The notes under the pieces: generated by a model
Database searches by the model: none
Told to the model about the DNA's origin: nothing
The model's input: only the letters and a program-made list of their open reading frames with translations
Shown here: positions 36,743 through 44,734 of the stretch, piece by piece
How the letters are laid out: each line of letters starts with the position of its first letter
Numbering within the stretch: position 1 is the first letter of the stretch
Program-made: the position numbers and the translations under genes
NCBI RefSeq assembly: GCF_007845675.1
Contig: NZ_VOBR01000027.1
Location: 21,031-77,983, forward strand
DNA: 56,953 bases
From: Lentzea tibetensis
GTDB lineage: Bacteria; Actinomycetota; Actinomycetes; Mycobacteriales; Pseudonocardiaceae
Direction: 5' to 3'

Positions 36743-37207
36743 ATGGCAGTCGTACAGCAAGAGGGTTTGGGCGATTTCTCAGTCTTCGAGGAGTTGTTCT
36801 CCAGCTGGGAGTGGCTCGTCCTGCGGGCGGGCTCCCGCCTGCTGCTGAACACCGACCACCAGGTCAGCGCGGTCGAGCTCCCGATGGGGATCGGCGGCGA
36901 GGTGCAGCACTACCTGGCGGTGCGGATGCTCGCCGGTCCCGTGGTGGTGTTGCCCGGTGCGCCCGCGCGCTGGCTCATCCTCACGCAGTCCGCTGACGAA
37001 GCGTCGCAGGTCAACCTGATTCGTCTGCGGGCACGCGGTGCGCTCACCCACCGGAGCGGGACGCTCGTGCCGCTGCCGCCCAGTCGTACCGACCGCGGTG
37101 ACGTCACCTGGCTCGGCTCACCTCCCGTCGGTCGCCCGTTCCTGCCGCCCTACAGCGCGGTCGTGGCGTCCGTCCGCGCGGTGACCGAGTCGGCGGGTAT
37201 TCGTTGA
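36743..37207 (+). CDS. hypothetical protein, possibly prim-pol-related
   Basis: About 154 residues from ATG 36743 (GAGGA immediately upstream). Sequence features are FEELFSSWEWLVLRAGSRLLLNTDHQVSAVELP, VVVLPGAPARWLILTQ and LVPLPPSRTDRGDVTWLGSPP. The last resembles the C-terminal LPPS...G...W motif of short actinobacterial proteins annotated as prim-pol-like, but the catalytic Asp residues of primase-polymerases are not visible. I would not assign activity. A DUF3626 gene follows after 19 bases. Confidence 0.55.
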   Translation: MAVVQQEGLGDFSVFEELFSSWEWLVLRAGSRLLLNTDHQVSAVELPMGIGGEVQHYLAVRMLAGPVVVLPGAPARWLILTQSADEASQVNLIRLRARGALTHRSGTLVPLPPSRTDRGDVTWLGSPPVGRPFLPPYSAVVASVRAVTESAGIR

Positions 37208-37226
37208 CCACGGCAGAATAGGCGAT

Positions 37227-37997
37227 GTGTGGGAGAACGCTATCGCGCATGTGGCGGCATTGTCGGTGGGAGATCCGGTCGATCCGTCGTTGCGCGTCAG
37301 TCTGAACTTCCACCCTGATCGCGGTCGAATTCTGTCGTTTCTCTATCGCGACGGCGTCTATCGGTCTCAATTCGAGACGGGCACCAGCAACGGTGGTCTC
37401 GGCGGCGCGCGGCACGAGTGGGAGAGCCGGTTGTTCGGCGGGGTGTACGACGAGGCGCCGCCCGCGCACCGGCCCAAGTACGGGGCGCTGAACTTCCGGC
37501 GCAAGCAGGCCGGGGGAGCACCCCGGTTCGGCTCGGCGCACTTCCGGCTGAACGCGGCGACGCTGGCGCGGACGACGTTCTGCTACCCGGACAGCGTGTT
37601 CGAGCCGGTCGACTTCGGAACGGCCGAGCGGATGTCGCTGGTGGACCTGGCCTCAGCGGACACCAAGGACGCGTTGGACGACTACGTCGAGGCGCACGTG
37701 CACGGCCCGGTCGGCATCGGCGGCGACGTCGAGGCGCTGGTGCTGGACCCGTGCTACCGCGGCACCGAGGTCGAGGACCTCGCGCACCGGCTGCCGTGCC
37801 GCGTGGAGTGGCACCGCGGTTTCCGGCTGCACGTGTCGGACCTCGACCCCGGATACCGGGGGCCCGAGATCGCCGCGCTCGGGCACGCGCTGGCGCGGAA
37901 CGGGTTCCTCGACGCCAGGATCGTCGGTGAGGCGGTGGGGTCGCACGACCCGCAGGACCTCAAGCGGTTGTGGCACTGCATAGCGAGATTCGGCTAG
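37227..37997 (+). CDS. DUF3626 family protein
   Basis: A 256-residue protein from GTG 37227. It has DUF3626 hallmarks: LNFHPDRGRILSFLYRDGVYRSQFETGTSNGGL, WESRLFGGVYD, KYGALNFRRKQAGGAPRFGSAHFRL, FCYPDSVFEP, and DDYVEAHVHGPVGIGGDVEALVLDPCYRGT. The Arg/His/Glu clusters suggest an enzyme, possibly ADP-ribosyltransferase-like (SAHFRL), but no function is established. It runs towards the CAP gene with a 12-base gap between stops. Confidence 0.85.
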   Translation: MWENAIAHVAALSVGDPVDPSLRVSLNFHPDRGRILSFLYRDGVYRSQFETGTSNGGLGGARHEWESRLFGGVYDEAPPAHRPKYGALNFRRKQAGGAPRFGSAHFRLNAATLARTTFCYPDSVFEPVDFGTAERMSLVDLASADTKDALDDYVEAHVHGPVGIGGDVEALVLDPCYRGTEVEDLAHRLPCRVEWHRGFRLHVSDLDPGYRGPEIAALGHALARNGFLDARIVGEAVGSHDPQDLKRLWHCIARFG

Positions 37998-38009
37998 ACC
38001 GGCCGGCTT

Positions 38010-38534
38010 TCAGGCGGGTCGCCGGACGTTGTCCACGAACTTGCCGAGCGTGTTGCCGCGCTTGGCGAAGTTCACGACCACGTAGGTGCCGGACCGGCCC
38101 TGGGCGAGCCCGACGCCGACCAGCGTGGACGACTGCCACACGAGCGCGGTGAAGTGCAGCTTGGTGTAGTCGACGTTCCCCGCGTTGTACTCCTTGGCGT
38201 AGTCGTACCCGCGGCTCTCGCCGTACCAGTTCTCGATCGCCTTGGTCGCGACGGCGTCCAGCGCCCTGGTGCGGCTGCCGACCGCGTACAGGTTCTCGCC
38301 GTACAGGTTGTTCGGGCGGTGCTCGAACGTGTCGGTTGTCTGGAGGTGGTCGGCCCATTCCTGAGCTGTTCGGGTGACCTCGGGGTCGACCGTCAGCGGG
38401 GCAGCGCCGTGCTTGGCGCGGTGCTTGTTGATGAGCTCGACGGTGACCGCCACGGGGTCGGCCGGAGCGGCGTACGCGGTGCCCGGAACGACGAGGGCGA
38501 GCACGGCTGCGATTACGGGGAGCAATTGGCGCAT
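38010..38534 (-). CDS. secreted CAP/SCP-domain protein
   Basis: A 174-residue protein with a Sec signal peptide (LLPVIAAVLALVVPGTAYA, residues 4-22). CAP-superfamily features are ELINKHRAKHGAAPLTVDPEVTRTAQEWADHL, ENLYAVGS, IENWYGESRGYDY, and HFTALVWQSSTLVGVGLAQG...YVVVNF. The CAP1 His and Glu positions are partly kept (HFTALVW, GENL). Bacterial CAP proteins are extracellular with uncertain roles. It is divergent from the 19-codon ORF 199 bases away. Confidence 0.88.
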   Translation of the reverse strand: MRQLLPVIAAVLALVVPGTAYAAPADPVAVTVELINKHRAKHGAAPLTVDPEVTRTAQEWADHLQTTDTFEHRPNNLYGENLYAVGSRTRALDAVATKAIENWYGESRGYDYAKEYNAGNVDYTKLHFTALVWQSSTLVGVGLAQGRSGTYVVVNFAKRGNTLGKFVDNVRRPA

Positions 38535-38733
38535 GACTCGGTTGTCCCCGATTGGGCTAACCGGAGCAACACTTTCGGGTGTCTCAACTGGCGCTAGGTG
38601 ATCGTCTCGCGCCTGAGTGTGACGAAGACCACAGCAATGTGCTGGTTCACCCGTCCCATTTGTCTTAACTCGCGATTACTCGCCCGTAACGCCCGTACGG
38701 TGTGATTCGAGACACGTTTGAGAGGAGGCGGAC

Positions 38734-38793
38734 ATGGGAAATGTCGGGATTCTGGACGACGAGGACGGCGGCTACGTCCGCGGGTACGACTAG
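38734..38793 (+). CDS. 19-residue acidic mini-protein, isolated unit
   Basis: ATG 38734 follows GAGAGGAGG (38721-38729, 5-base spacing), one of the strongest ribosome binding sites in the window. The ORF encodes MGNVGILDDEDGGYVRGYD and stops at 38793. A perfect terminator hairpin begins 5 bases later. No downstream gene on this strand could use it as a leader peptide, because the neighbour is convergent. I do not recognise the peptide. It lacks Cys, Ser and Thr, so a lanthipeptide is excluded. Confidence 0.55.
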   Translation: MGNVGILDDEDGGYVRGYD

Positions 38794-38797
38794 CGGG

Positions 38798-38823
38798 CCG
38801 TGAGGGGGCGTTCCCCCTCACGG
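38798..38823. terminator. bidirectional terminator between mini-ORF and GH105
   Basis: CCGTGAGGGGG-CGTT-CCCCCTCACGG is a perfect 11-bp stem with a tetraloop. It sits between two convergent stops (38793 plus, 38832 minus) and can serve both. Confidence 0.8.
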
Positions 38824-38831
38824 TCGCGAGG

Positions 38832-39974
38832 TCAGCCCGAGGTGCGGGCCAGCTGTTCGTTCATGATCAGGAACGCGCCGAGGCCGTGGAAGTCGTTGGT
38901 GTTGCGCGGACGTGCGTAGTAGTAGTCCGCGTTGCCGACGTTCGTGCCCTCGGAGATGTCCTTGATGTCGGTCAGTCCGCTGGAGTTGACCGACGCCTTC
39001 GCGAGCACGCCCTGGTAGCCCTTGGTCGCGACCGGCTTGTACTCCGGGCCGAGCCAGCCGCGCTCGACACCGCGCGACAGCATGAACGTGTACATCGACG
39101 ACGCCGAGGTCTCGGTCCAGTTCTTCGAGTTCGAGCACTTGTCGACGATCTGGCACCACCGGCCGGTCGCCTGGTCCTGGTAGCGGGTGTAGCCCTTCGC
39201 CAGGTGCTGGACGATCGCGATGAGGTCAGCGCGGCCGGGGTGGTTCGCGGGCAGGATGTCCAGCAGATCGATCGCGGTCATGCCGAACCAGCCGATGGCG
39301 CGCGCCCAGTGCTCAGCCGAATGCTTGCCGGGGTTCTTGGCCCACGACTCGGAGCCGTCCGCGTCGTAGGCGTGCCACAGCAGGCCGTCGTCGGACTTCA
39401 GGTGCGCGAAGTACGCCTTCATGTTCCGCACGGCCTCGTCGTAGCCGTAGGGCTGGTTGTACGCCTTGGCGTACATGGCGATGAACGGCTGCGCCATGTA
39501 GACGCCGTCCGCCCACAGCTGCCCGACCTTGCTGGTGGCGTGGTACATGCCGCCGTCGGACGTGCGCGGGTAGCTGGTGAACTTGGCGCGGACCTTGTCC
39601 GCCGCCTTCTTGTACTTGTCCTGTCCGGTTTCCTGGTGCAGGATCACGAACAGCGTCGCGGACCGCATGGCGTCCAGGTTGGTGTAGCCCTGGTCCGTGC
39701 TGCCGTCCGCCTTAACGAAGCGGTCCGCCCACGCCTTGATGTAGTCCAGGTACTTCTTCTCGCCGGTGCGCTTGTAGACGAGGTACTGCCCGTACAGGTA
39801 GAGGCCTCGGGTGTAGCCCCATCCGCCGAGCTTGTCCGGCGTGTAGCGCTTCATGGTCGAGTCGATCACTGCCTTCGACCAGTCCGCTGGCGGTGCCGCC
39901 GCCGCCGTTGTGGTCGCCGGAGCTGTCAAGGCCACCGTGGTGGCGAGGATGCCGAGGAATCGAGCTGTCCTCAC
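38832..39974 (-). CDS. Sec-exported GH105/GH88-type unsaturated uronyl hydrolase (copy 2)
   Basis: A 380-residue paralogue of the protein at 549-1745. Shared stretches include STMKRYTP, GGWGYTRGL, YGQYLVYKRTG, TNLDAMRS and W.DGVYM (catalytic-type Asp about 156), and a common C-terminus (DFHGLGAFLIMNEQL). The signal is Sec-type (FLGILATTVALTAPATTTAAAA) instead of Tat. It presumably removes unsaturated galacturonyl caps from rhamnogalacturonan fragments outside the cell. A LacI gene lies directly upstream on the same strand and a near-palindromic AAAGCTTT site sits between them. Confidence 0.9.
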   Translation of the reverse strand: MRTARFLGILATTVALTAPATTTAAAAPPADWSKAVIDSTMKRYTPDKLGGWGYTRGLYLYGQYLVYKRTGEKKYLDYIKAWADRFVKADGSTDQGYTNLDAMRSATLFVILHQETGQDKYKKAADKVRAKFTSYPRTSDGGMYHATSKVGQLWADGVYMAQPFIAMYAKAYNQPYGYDEAVRNMKAYFAHLKSDDGLLWHAYDADGSESWAKNPGKHSAEHWARAIGWFGMTAIDLLDILPANHPGRADLIAIVQHLAKGYTRYQDQATGRWCQIVDKCSNSKNWTETSASSMYTFMLSRGVERGWLGPEYKPVATKGYQGVLAKASVNSSGLTDIKDISEGTNVGNADYYYARPRNTNDFHGLGAFLIMNEQLARTSG

Positions 39975-40042
39975 GACGTGTTCCTCCCTACGTGCCCGGA
40001 ACGGGCAGGTGCACCGACGGCGGCGGAAGGACGTCAGACGAC

Positions 40043-40054
40043 GAAAAGCTTTCC
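40043..40054. promoter_or_regulatory. possible LacI-family operator before GH105 copy 2
   Basis: GAAAAGCTTTCC has a perfect AAAGCTTT core and imperfect flanks. It lies in the short gap between the LacI gene and GH105, about 70 bases before the GH105 start. LacI operators usually have a central CG, so this is a weak candidate. Confidence 0.35.
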
Positions 40055-40071
40055 GGGTGCTGCCAGCTTCG

Positions 40072-41028
40072 TCAAGAGAACATCGGAGCTTTCCCGGTGC
40101 TGGCGCGGGGCACCAGTCGCGTCGGCAGCTCGCGGCACTCGGCCGGGCCGCCCGCCAGCCGGTCGACGAGCAGGTCGACCGCGACCCGCCCGGCCTCCTC
40201 GGTGGGCATCGCGACGGTGGTCAGCGGCGGGTGGCACATCGCCGCGTAGAGGATGTTGTCGAACCCGGTGACGCTGATGTCCTCCGGCACCCTGATCCCG
40301 CGCGTGGAGAGGTGGCTCAGCACGCCGAGCGCCATCAGGTCGTTGTAGGCGATGATCGCCGTCGCGCCGGTGGAAAGCGCTTGCCGTGCTCCTTCGACGC
40401 CGCCGTCGAAGGTCGGCTCGAACGGGCCGAGCCTCCTCGCGCGGTCGGCGAGACCGACGAGCCTGCGCCGGTGTGACCACGACTGCTCCGGTCCGCCCAG
40501 GTAGACGCGGTCGGTGTGGCCGAGCTCCGCCAGGTGCTCGACGACCTGCGCCATGCCGGAGGCGCTGTCCATCAGCACCGAGGAAACGCCTGGCAGCGTG
40601 CGGTTGAGCAGCACCATGGGTGTGGTGTCGGCGAGCTCGGCGACCTGGTCGTCGTCCAGCAGGGACGCGCACAGCACCACGCCGTCCACCTGGGCCGCCA
40701 TGGTGCGGACGAGCGCGTCCTCCGCGGCCACCCTGCTGTCGCAGAAGAACACCGCGCAGCCGGCCTCGTGGGCGCGGGACTGCACGCCGCGCAGCACCGC
40801 GGGGTAGAAGGGGTTCTCCAGGTCGGGCACCACGATCCCGAGGTTGCCGGTGCGCCCGGTGATCAGGCTGCGGGCGGCGCGGTTCGGCTCGTAGCCCAAA
40901 CCGCGCACCACCTCGAGCACCCGCTGCCGGGTCGCTTCCTTGACCAGGCCGGGCGCGCTGAGCGCGCGGGAGACCGTCGACACGGAGACCCGTGCCTGCC
41001 TGGCGACATCCCTGATCGTCACCGCCAC
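40072..41028 (-). CDS. LacI-family transcriptional regulator
   Basis: A 318-residue LacI protein from GTG 41028 (GTG 41022 also possible). The HTH is VTIRDVARQARVSVSTVSRAL. The hinge and effector domain show GYEPNRAARSLITGRTGNLGIVVPDLENPFYPAVLRG, EHLAELGHTDRVYLGG and VTGFDNILYAAMCHPPLTTV. It sits directly upstream of GH105 copy 2 on the same strand and probably senses a rhamnogalacturonan-derived sugar. Effector and targets are inference. An 11-bp inverted repeat lies 49 bases upstream of its start. Confidence 0.92.
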   Translation of the reverse strand: MAVTIRDVARQARVSVSTVSRALSAPGLVKEATRQRVLEVVRGLGYEPNRAARSLITGRTGNLGIVVPDLENPFYPAVLRGVQSRAHEAGCAVFFCDSRVAAEDALVRTMAAQVDGVVLCASLLDDDQVAELADTTPMVLLNRTLPGVSSVLMDSASGMAQVVEHLAELGHTDRVYLGGPEQSWSHRRRLVGLADRARRLGPFEPTFDGGVEGARQALSTGATAIIAYNDLMALGVLSHLSTRGIRVPEDISVTGFDNILYAAMCHPPLTTVAMPTEEAGRVAVDLLVDRLAGGPAECRELPTRLVPRASTGKAPMFS

Positions 41029-41077
41029 ATCGAAATCATGACAGTCAAGGTCAAGATCGCCCGATTCATCCGAGGTC

Positions 41078-41105
41078 TGTTGACTGACTGATGGGTCAGT
41101 CAACA
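41078..41105. promoter_or_regulatory. perfect inverted repeat between LacI and protease genes
   Basis: TGTTGACTGAC - TGATGG - GTCAGTCAACA: 11-base perfect arms with a 6-base spacer, in the divergent promoter region of the LacI gene and the S1 protease. The TTGACTGAC...GTCAGTCAA form is typical of TetR-type operators rather than LacI ones. No TetR gene is near. Confidence 0.65.
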
Positions 41106-41190
41106 AACCGACGATCGTACGTGGTGAACGATCAGAAACGCGTGCAAATCTCATGTCCCACCGTCACGGGCTCGACGGGAAGGACACACC

Positions 41191-41874
41191 ATGAAGATCA
41201 GATCAACCCTGCTCGGCGTGGTTCTGCTGTTCGGTGCGGCCCCGGCGGCACAGGCCGCGGACATCGACGTGAAGATCATCGGTGGTGAAGAGGTCGCCAG
41301 CGCCCCGTGGGTGACCGGCCTGTACTGGGACGACTGGTTCGGCTGCTCGGCGTCGGTGATCGCTCAGCGCTGGGTGCTCACTGCGCGGCACTGCGTCGGT
41401 GACCTACCGACCCACGTGATGATCGGGAACGTGAACATCGGCCAGGGCAGGCGCGTGAACGTCGACCGCGGGCAGGTCTCTCCCGTCGGTGACGTGGCGC
41501 TGCTGCACCTGGCCTCCAACGCGAACACGACGTTCGCGCAACTGGCCTCCCAGGACCCGAGGGCGGGAGCGACGAACTACATCTACGGATGGGGGACGTA
41601 TGAGGTCGGTGAGGGCAAACCGGTGTCACCGCGGCTCAAACGCGCCGCGGTCACGGTCACAGGTCCGGGCAGGGACGCCTACAACGGCCGCGCGATCGAC
41701 AGCAAGTGGGCCTCCGGAGCCACCGGCGGAACCGCCGGTTACGGCGACTCCGGAGGACCTCAGATGAGCGGCAACGTCCAGGTCGGCGTCTGCTCGACCG
41801 GCGACTACGTGAACGTGCAGTACGCCAGCGTCGCGGCCAACCGCTCCTGGATCCGTCAGGTGTCGGGGGTCTAG
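41191..41874 (+). CDS. secreted trypsin-like serine protease (S1)
   Basis: A 227-residue preproprotease. GGAAGGA precedes ATG 41191. The signal peptide (LLGVVLLFGAAPAAQA) is followed by a very short propeptide and the IIGG N-terminus (about 29-32) created on activation. The triad is TARHC (His about 67), GDVALLHL (Asp about 101) and GYGDSGGP (Ser about 187). The S1 specificity residue appears to lie in the Gly-rich GATGGTAGYG segment, so trypsin-like preference is uncertain. It converges with the aldehyde dehydrogenase, with stops overlapping by 4 bases. Confidence 0.92.
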   Translation: MKIRSTLLGVVLLFGAAPAAQAADIDVKIIGGEEVASAPWVTGLYWDDWFGCSASVIAQRWVLTARHCVGDLPTHVMIGNVNIGQGRRVNVDRGQVSPVGDVALLHLASNANTTFAQLASQDPRAGATNYIYGWGTYEVGEGKPVSPRLKRAAVTVTGPGRDAYNGRAIDSKWASGATGGTAGYGDSGGPQMSGNVQVGVCSTGDYVNVQYASVAANRSWIRQVSGV

Positions 41875-43193
41875 AGCTCGATGCCCGTCAGCACCAGCAC
41901 GCGGGGCTCCGTCAGGTCGTCCATCGCCGAGCGGAGCCCTTCGCGACCGATACCGGACTCCTTCACGCCGCCGTACGGCATCTGGTCCGCCCGGTACGAC
42001 GGCACGTCGCCCACGATCACACCACCCACCGCGAGGTGCTTCGCGGCCCGGAAGGCGACCCGGACGTCGGTGGTGAACACCCCGGCCTGCAGGCCGTAGC
42101 GCGACGCGTTGACCCGGTCGAACGCCTCGTCGGTGCTGTCCACGGAGGACAGCACCACGACCGGGCCGAACACCTCCTCCGCGTTGACCTTCGCGTCCTC
42201 GGGCACGTTGGTCAGCACGGTGGGGGCGTAGCTCGCACCGTCACGGGTGCCGCCGGTCAGCACGGTGGCACCCGCCGCAACGGCCTCGTCCACCCACTGC
42301 TCGACGCGCTCGGCGGCGGCCAGGTTGATCAGCGGCCCGACCTCCTCCGCAGGGTCGAGCTTGCGCACCTGTGCGACGACCGCGTCGGCGACCTCGTCGA
42401 ACCGGTCGCTGTGCACGTACACGCGCTGCACCGAGATGCACGACTGGCCGCCCTGGTACATGGCGAACGTCGCGATCCGCTGCGCCGCCCAGTCCACGTC
42501 GGTCCAATCCGGACAGACGACGACCGCGGCGTTGCCACCCAGCTCGAGCGTGACGTGCTTGCGCGGCACGCGGTCCCGGATGCCCCAGCCGACCGGACCG
42601 GAACCGGTGAACGACACGACCGGCAGCCGCGGGTCCTCGACCAGGCGCGCGGTGTCCTCGTTCGAGATGTGCAGCACGGCCCAGGCGCCGTCGGGCAGAT
42701 CCGTCTCGGCCAGGATCTCGCCGAGCAGGAACGCCGTGCGCGGCGTCGCGGGCGCGGGCTTGAGGATGATCGGCGCGCCGACCGCGATCGCCGGGGCGAC
42801 CTTGTGCGCCACCAGGTTCAGCGGGAAGTTGAACGGCGCGATGCCCAGGACCGGGCCCCGCGCGGTGCTGCGGACGAGCGCGACGCGGCCCTCGGCTGCC
42901 GGGTCGGTGTCGAGGCGCTGCAGCTCGCCGGAGAACCGGCGCGCCTCCTCGGCCGCCCAGCGGAACGTCGAGACCGCGCGGGCCACCTCGAGCCGCGCCC
43001 ACTTGAGCGGCTTGCCCGACTCCTCGTTGATGAGCTGGGCGAACTCCTCGGCGCGCTCGCCGATGCGGCGGGAGATGAGGTCGAGCGCCGTGGCGCGGAC
43101 GTGGGCGGGGGAGCCGGCGAACGCCGGTGCCACCGCGTGTGCGGCGGCGACCGCGCGTTCGACGTCCTCAGGGGTGTTGAACGGGGTGGTCAC
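41871..43193 (-). CDS. NAD(P)-dependent aldehyde dehydrogenase (gabD-like)
   Basis: A 440-residue ALDH starting at GTG 43193, with AAGGAG 7 bases upstream. Motifs: FNFPLNLVAHKVAPAIAVG, VSFTGSGPVGWGI (NAD binding), TLELGGNAAVVV (general base Glu about 217) and GGQSCISVQR (nucleophile Cys about 252). Together with the class III aminotransferase upstream it would oxidise the semialdehyde from GABA or another omega-amino acid. It is short at the N-terminus compared with 450-480 residues for succinate-semialdehyde dehydrogenases, but complete in core motifs. Confidence 0.92.
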   Translation of the reverse strand: MTTPFNTPEDVERAVAAAHAVAPAFAGSPAHVRATALDLISRRIGERAEEFAQLINEESGKPLKWARLEVARAVSTFRWAAEEARRFSGELQRLDTDPAAEGRVALVRSTARGPVLGIAPFNFPLNLVAHKVAPAIAVGAPIILKPAPATPRTAFLLGEILAETDLPDGAWAVLHISNEDTARLVEDPRLPVVSFTGSGPVGWGIRDRVPRKHVTLELGGNAAVVVCPDWTDVDWAAQRIATFAMYQGGQSCISVQRVYVHSDRFDEVADAVVAQVRKLDPAEEVGPLINLAAAERVEQWVDEAVAAGATVLTGGTRDGASYAPTVLTNVPEDAKVNAEEVFGPVVVLSSVDSTDEAFDRVNASRYGLQAGVFTTDVRVAFRAAKHLAVGGVIVGDVPSYRADQMPYGGVKESGIGREGLRSAMDDLTEPRVLVLTGIEL

Positions 43194-43378
43194 TCACGTG
43201 CTCCTTGGAAGAAGTCGATGCCCTCCGCCTGCTCCGCCAGATGGCGGTGGGCGAGTTGTCCACAGATCGCCGAACGATCGTTTTGGCTGGTCAGGGAGCT
43301 GTAGACTGGCTCCGGGGTCGCCCCCCGGGATGGGTGGGGGCTGCGCTCGTCGCGGTTCGAAGCGGGGGCGGCGGTCAT
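43190..43378 (-). CDS. 62-residue protein coupled between aminotransferase and ALDH
   Basis: Its ATG (43378) overlaps the aminotransferase stop as ATGA, and its own stop overlaps the ALDH GTG start as GTGA. Double coupling argues for a real, translated gene. The product is basic in its first half and ends AHRHLAEQAEGIDFFQGARE; one Cys (AICGQLAH) is present. No family is recognised. It may be an accessory subunit, or only a translational bridge keeping ribosomes on the message. Confidence 0.6.
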   Translation of the reverse strand: MTAAPASNRDERSPHPSRGATPEPVYSSLTSQNDRSAICGQLAHRHLAEQAEGIDFFQGARE

Positions 43379-44655
43379 GGGATCGCTCCTTCCAAGATGT
43401 CCAGGCCCTCGGCCAGGACCTCATCCGGGATTACGAGCGGCGGAAGCAAACGGATCACGTTTCCGTAGGTTCCGCACGTCAGCACCACCACACCTTGTTC
43501 GTGACAGGCTTTGGCTACCTTCGCGGCAACATCGGGGGTCCGCTCGGTGAACTCGATGGCCAGCATCGCGCCGCGGCCGCGGATGTCACCGATGACGTCG
43601 GTCCGCTCAGCCACCTTGCGCAGGCGCGGGACCACGATCTCCTCGATGCGCCGGGCCGCGGTGTTGAGGTCGCGGTCGCGCATGGTGCGGATGGCGCCGA
43701 GCGCGGCGGCGCAGGCCACCGGGTTGCCGCCGTAGGTGCCACCGAGGCCGCCGGTGTGCACGGCGTCCAGGATCTCGGCGCGGCCGGTGACGGCGGCCAG
43801 CGGCAGGCCGCCCGCGATGCCCTTCGCGGTGGTGATGAGGTCGGGGACGACGCCCTCGTGGTCGCTGGCGAACCAGTCGCCGGTGCGGCAGAAACCGGTC
43901 TGGATCTCGTCTGCGATGAACAGCGCGCCGTTCGCGCGGCACCACGAAGCCACCGACGGCAGGAAGCCCTTCGCGGGGACGATGAAACCGCCCTCGCCCT
44001 GGATCGGCTCGATCACCACGGCGGCCACGTTGTCCGCGCCGACCTGCTTCTCGATCGCGGCGATGGCGCGCGCGGCGGCCTCGACGCCGTCGAGACCGTC
44101 GTGGAACGGGTACGACATCGGCACCCGGTACACCTCGGGCGCGAACGGCCCGAAGCGGTGCTTGTACGGCATGTTCTTGGCGGTCAGCGCCATCGTGAGG
44201 TTCGTGCGGCCGTGGTAGCCGTGGTCGAACACGACGACGGCCTGCCTGCCCGTGGTGTGCCTGGCGATCTTGACCGCGTTCTCGACGGCCTCCGCGCCCG
44301 AGTTGAACAGCACCGAGCGCTTCTCGTGGTCGCCCGGCGTCAGCTCGTTGAGGTGCTCGCACACCTCGAGGTAGCCCTCGTACGGCGTGATCATGAAGCA
44401 GGTGTGGCTGAACCGGTCGATCTGCGCGTGCACGGCCTCGGCCACGGCCGGAGCCGGGTTGCCGACGTTCGTCACGGCGATGCCGGAGCCCAGGTCGATG
44501 AGCTGGTTGCCGTCGACGTCGAACAGCACGCCGTCGTCGGCCGACTCGATGAACACGGGGAGCGTGGAGCCCACACCAGCGGCCACCGCGCCCTTGCGGC
44601 GGGCGGACAGCTCGAGGGACCTGGGGCCGGGGATCGCGGTTCGCAGGCGGGTCAT
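43375..44655 (-). CDS. gabT: class III aminotransferase, GABA transaminase type
   Basis: A 426-residue PLP enzyme from ATG 44655. Motifs: NSGAEAVENAVKIARHTTGR, FDHGYHGRTNLTMALT, VVIEPIQGEGGFIVP, LFIADEIQTGFCRTG (Asp about 249 binds the PLP pyridine) and TTAKGIAGGLPLAAV (Schiff-base Lys about 278). These fit 4-aminobutyrate transaminases (GabT), which yield succinate semialdehyde for the ALDH two genes downstream. Other omega-amines are possible. It is divergent from the PucR regulator, 79 bases between starts. Confidence 0.9.
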   Translation of the reverse strand: MTRLRTAIPGPRSLELSARRKGAVAAGVGSTLPVFIESADDGVLFDVDGNQLIDLGSGIAVTNVGNPAPAVAEAVHAQIDRFSHTCFMITPYEGYLEVCEHLNELTPGDHEKRSVLFNSGAEAVENAVKIARHTTGRQAVVVFDHGYHGRTNLTMALTAKNMPYKHRFGPFAPEVYRVPMSYPFHDGLDGVEAAARAIAAIEKQVGADNVAAVVIEPIQGEGGFIVPAKGFLPSVASWCRANGALFIADEIQTGFCRTGDWFASDHEGVVPDLITTAKGIAGGLPLAAVTGRAEILDAVHTGGLGGTYGGNPVACAAALGAIRTMRDRDLNTAARRIEEIVVPRLRKVAERTDVIGDIRGRGAMLAIEFTERTPDVAAKVAKACHEQGVVVLTCGTYGNVIRLLPPLVIPDEVLAEGLDILEGAIP

Positions 44656-44734
44656 GGACTCAGAATGCTCCTGGTCACAGCTGCGCGCAGTGTCAGAACT
44701 GGCGCATTCTCGGCGAGAAGATGTACAAAGTGGC

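Noticed and set aside
36743-37207. Primase-polymerase function
   Set aside because: Only a C-terminal LPPS...W pattern matches; the catalytic acidic residues are not visible.
40371-40384. GGAAAGCGCTTGCC LacI-type operator
   Set aside because: It lies inside the LacI coding sequence far from any start; a chance match is more likely.
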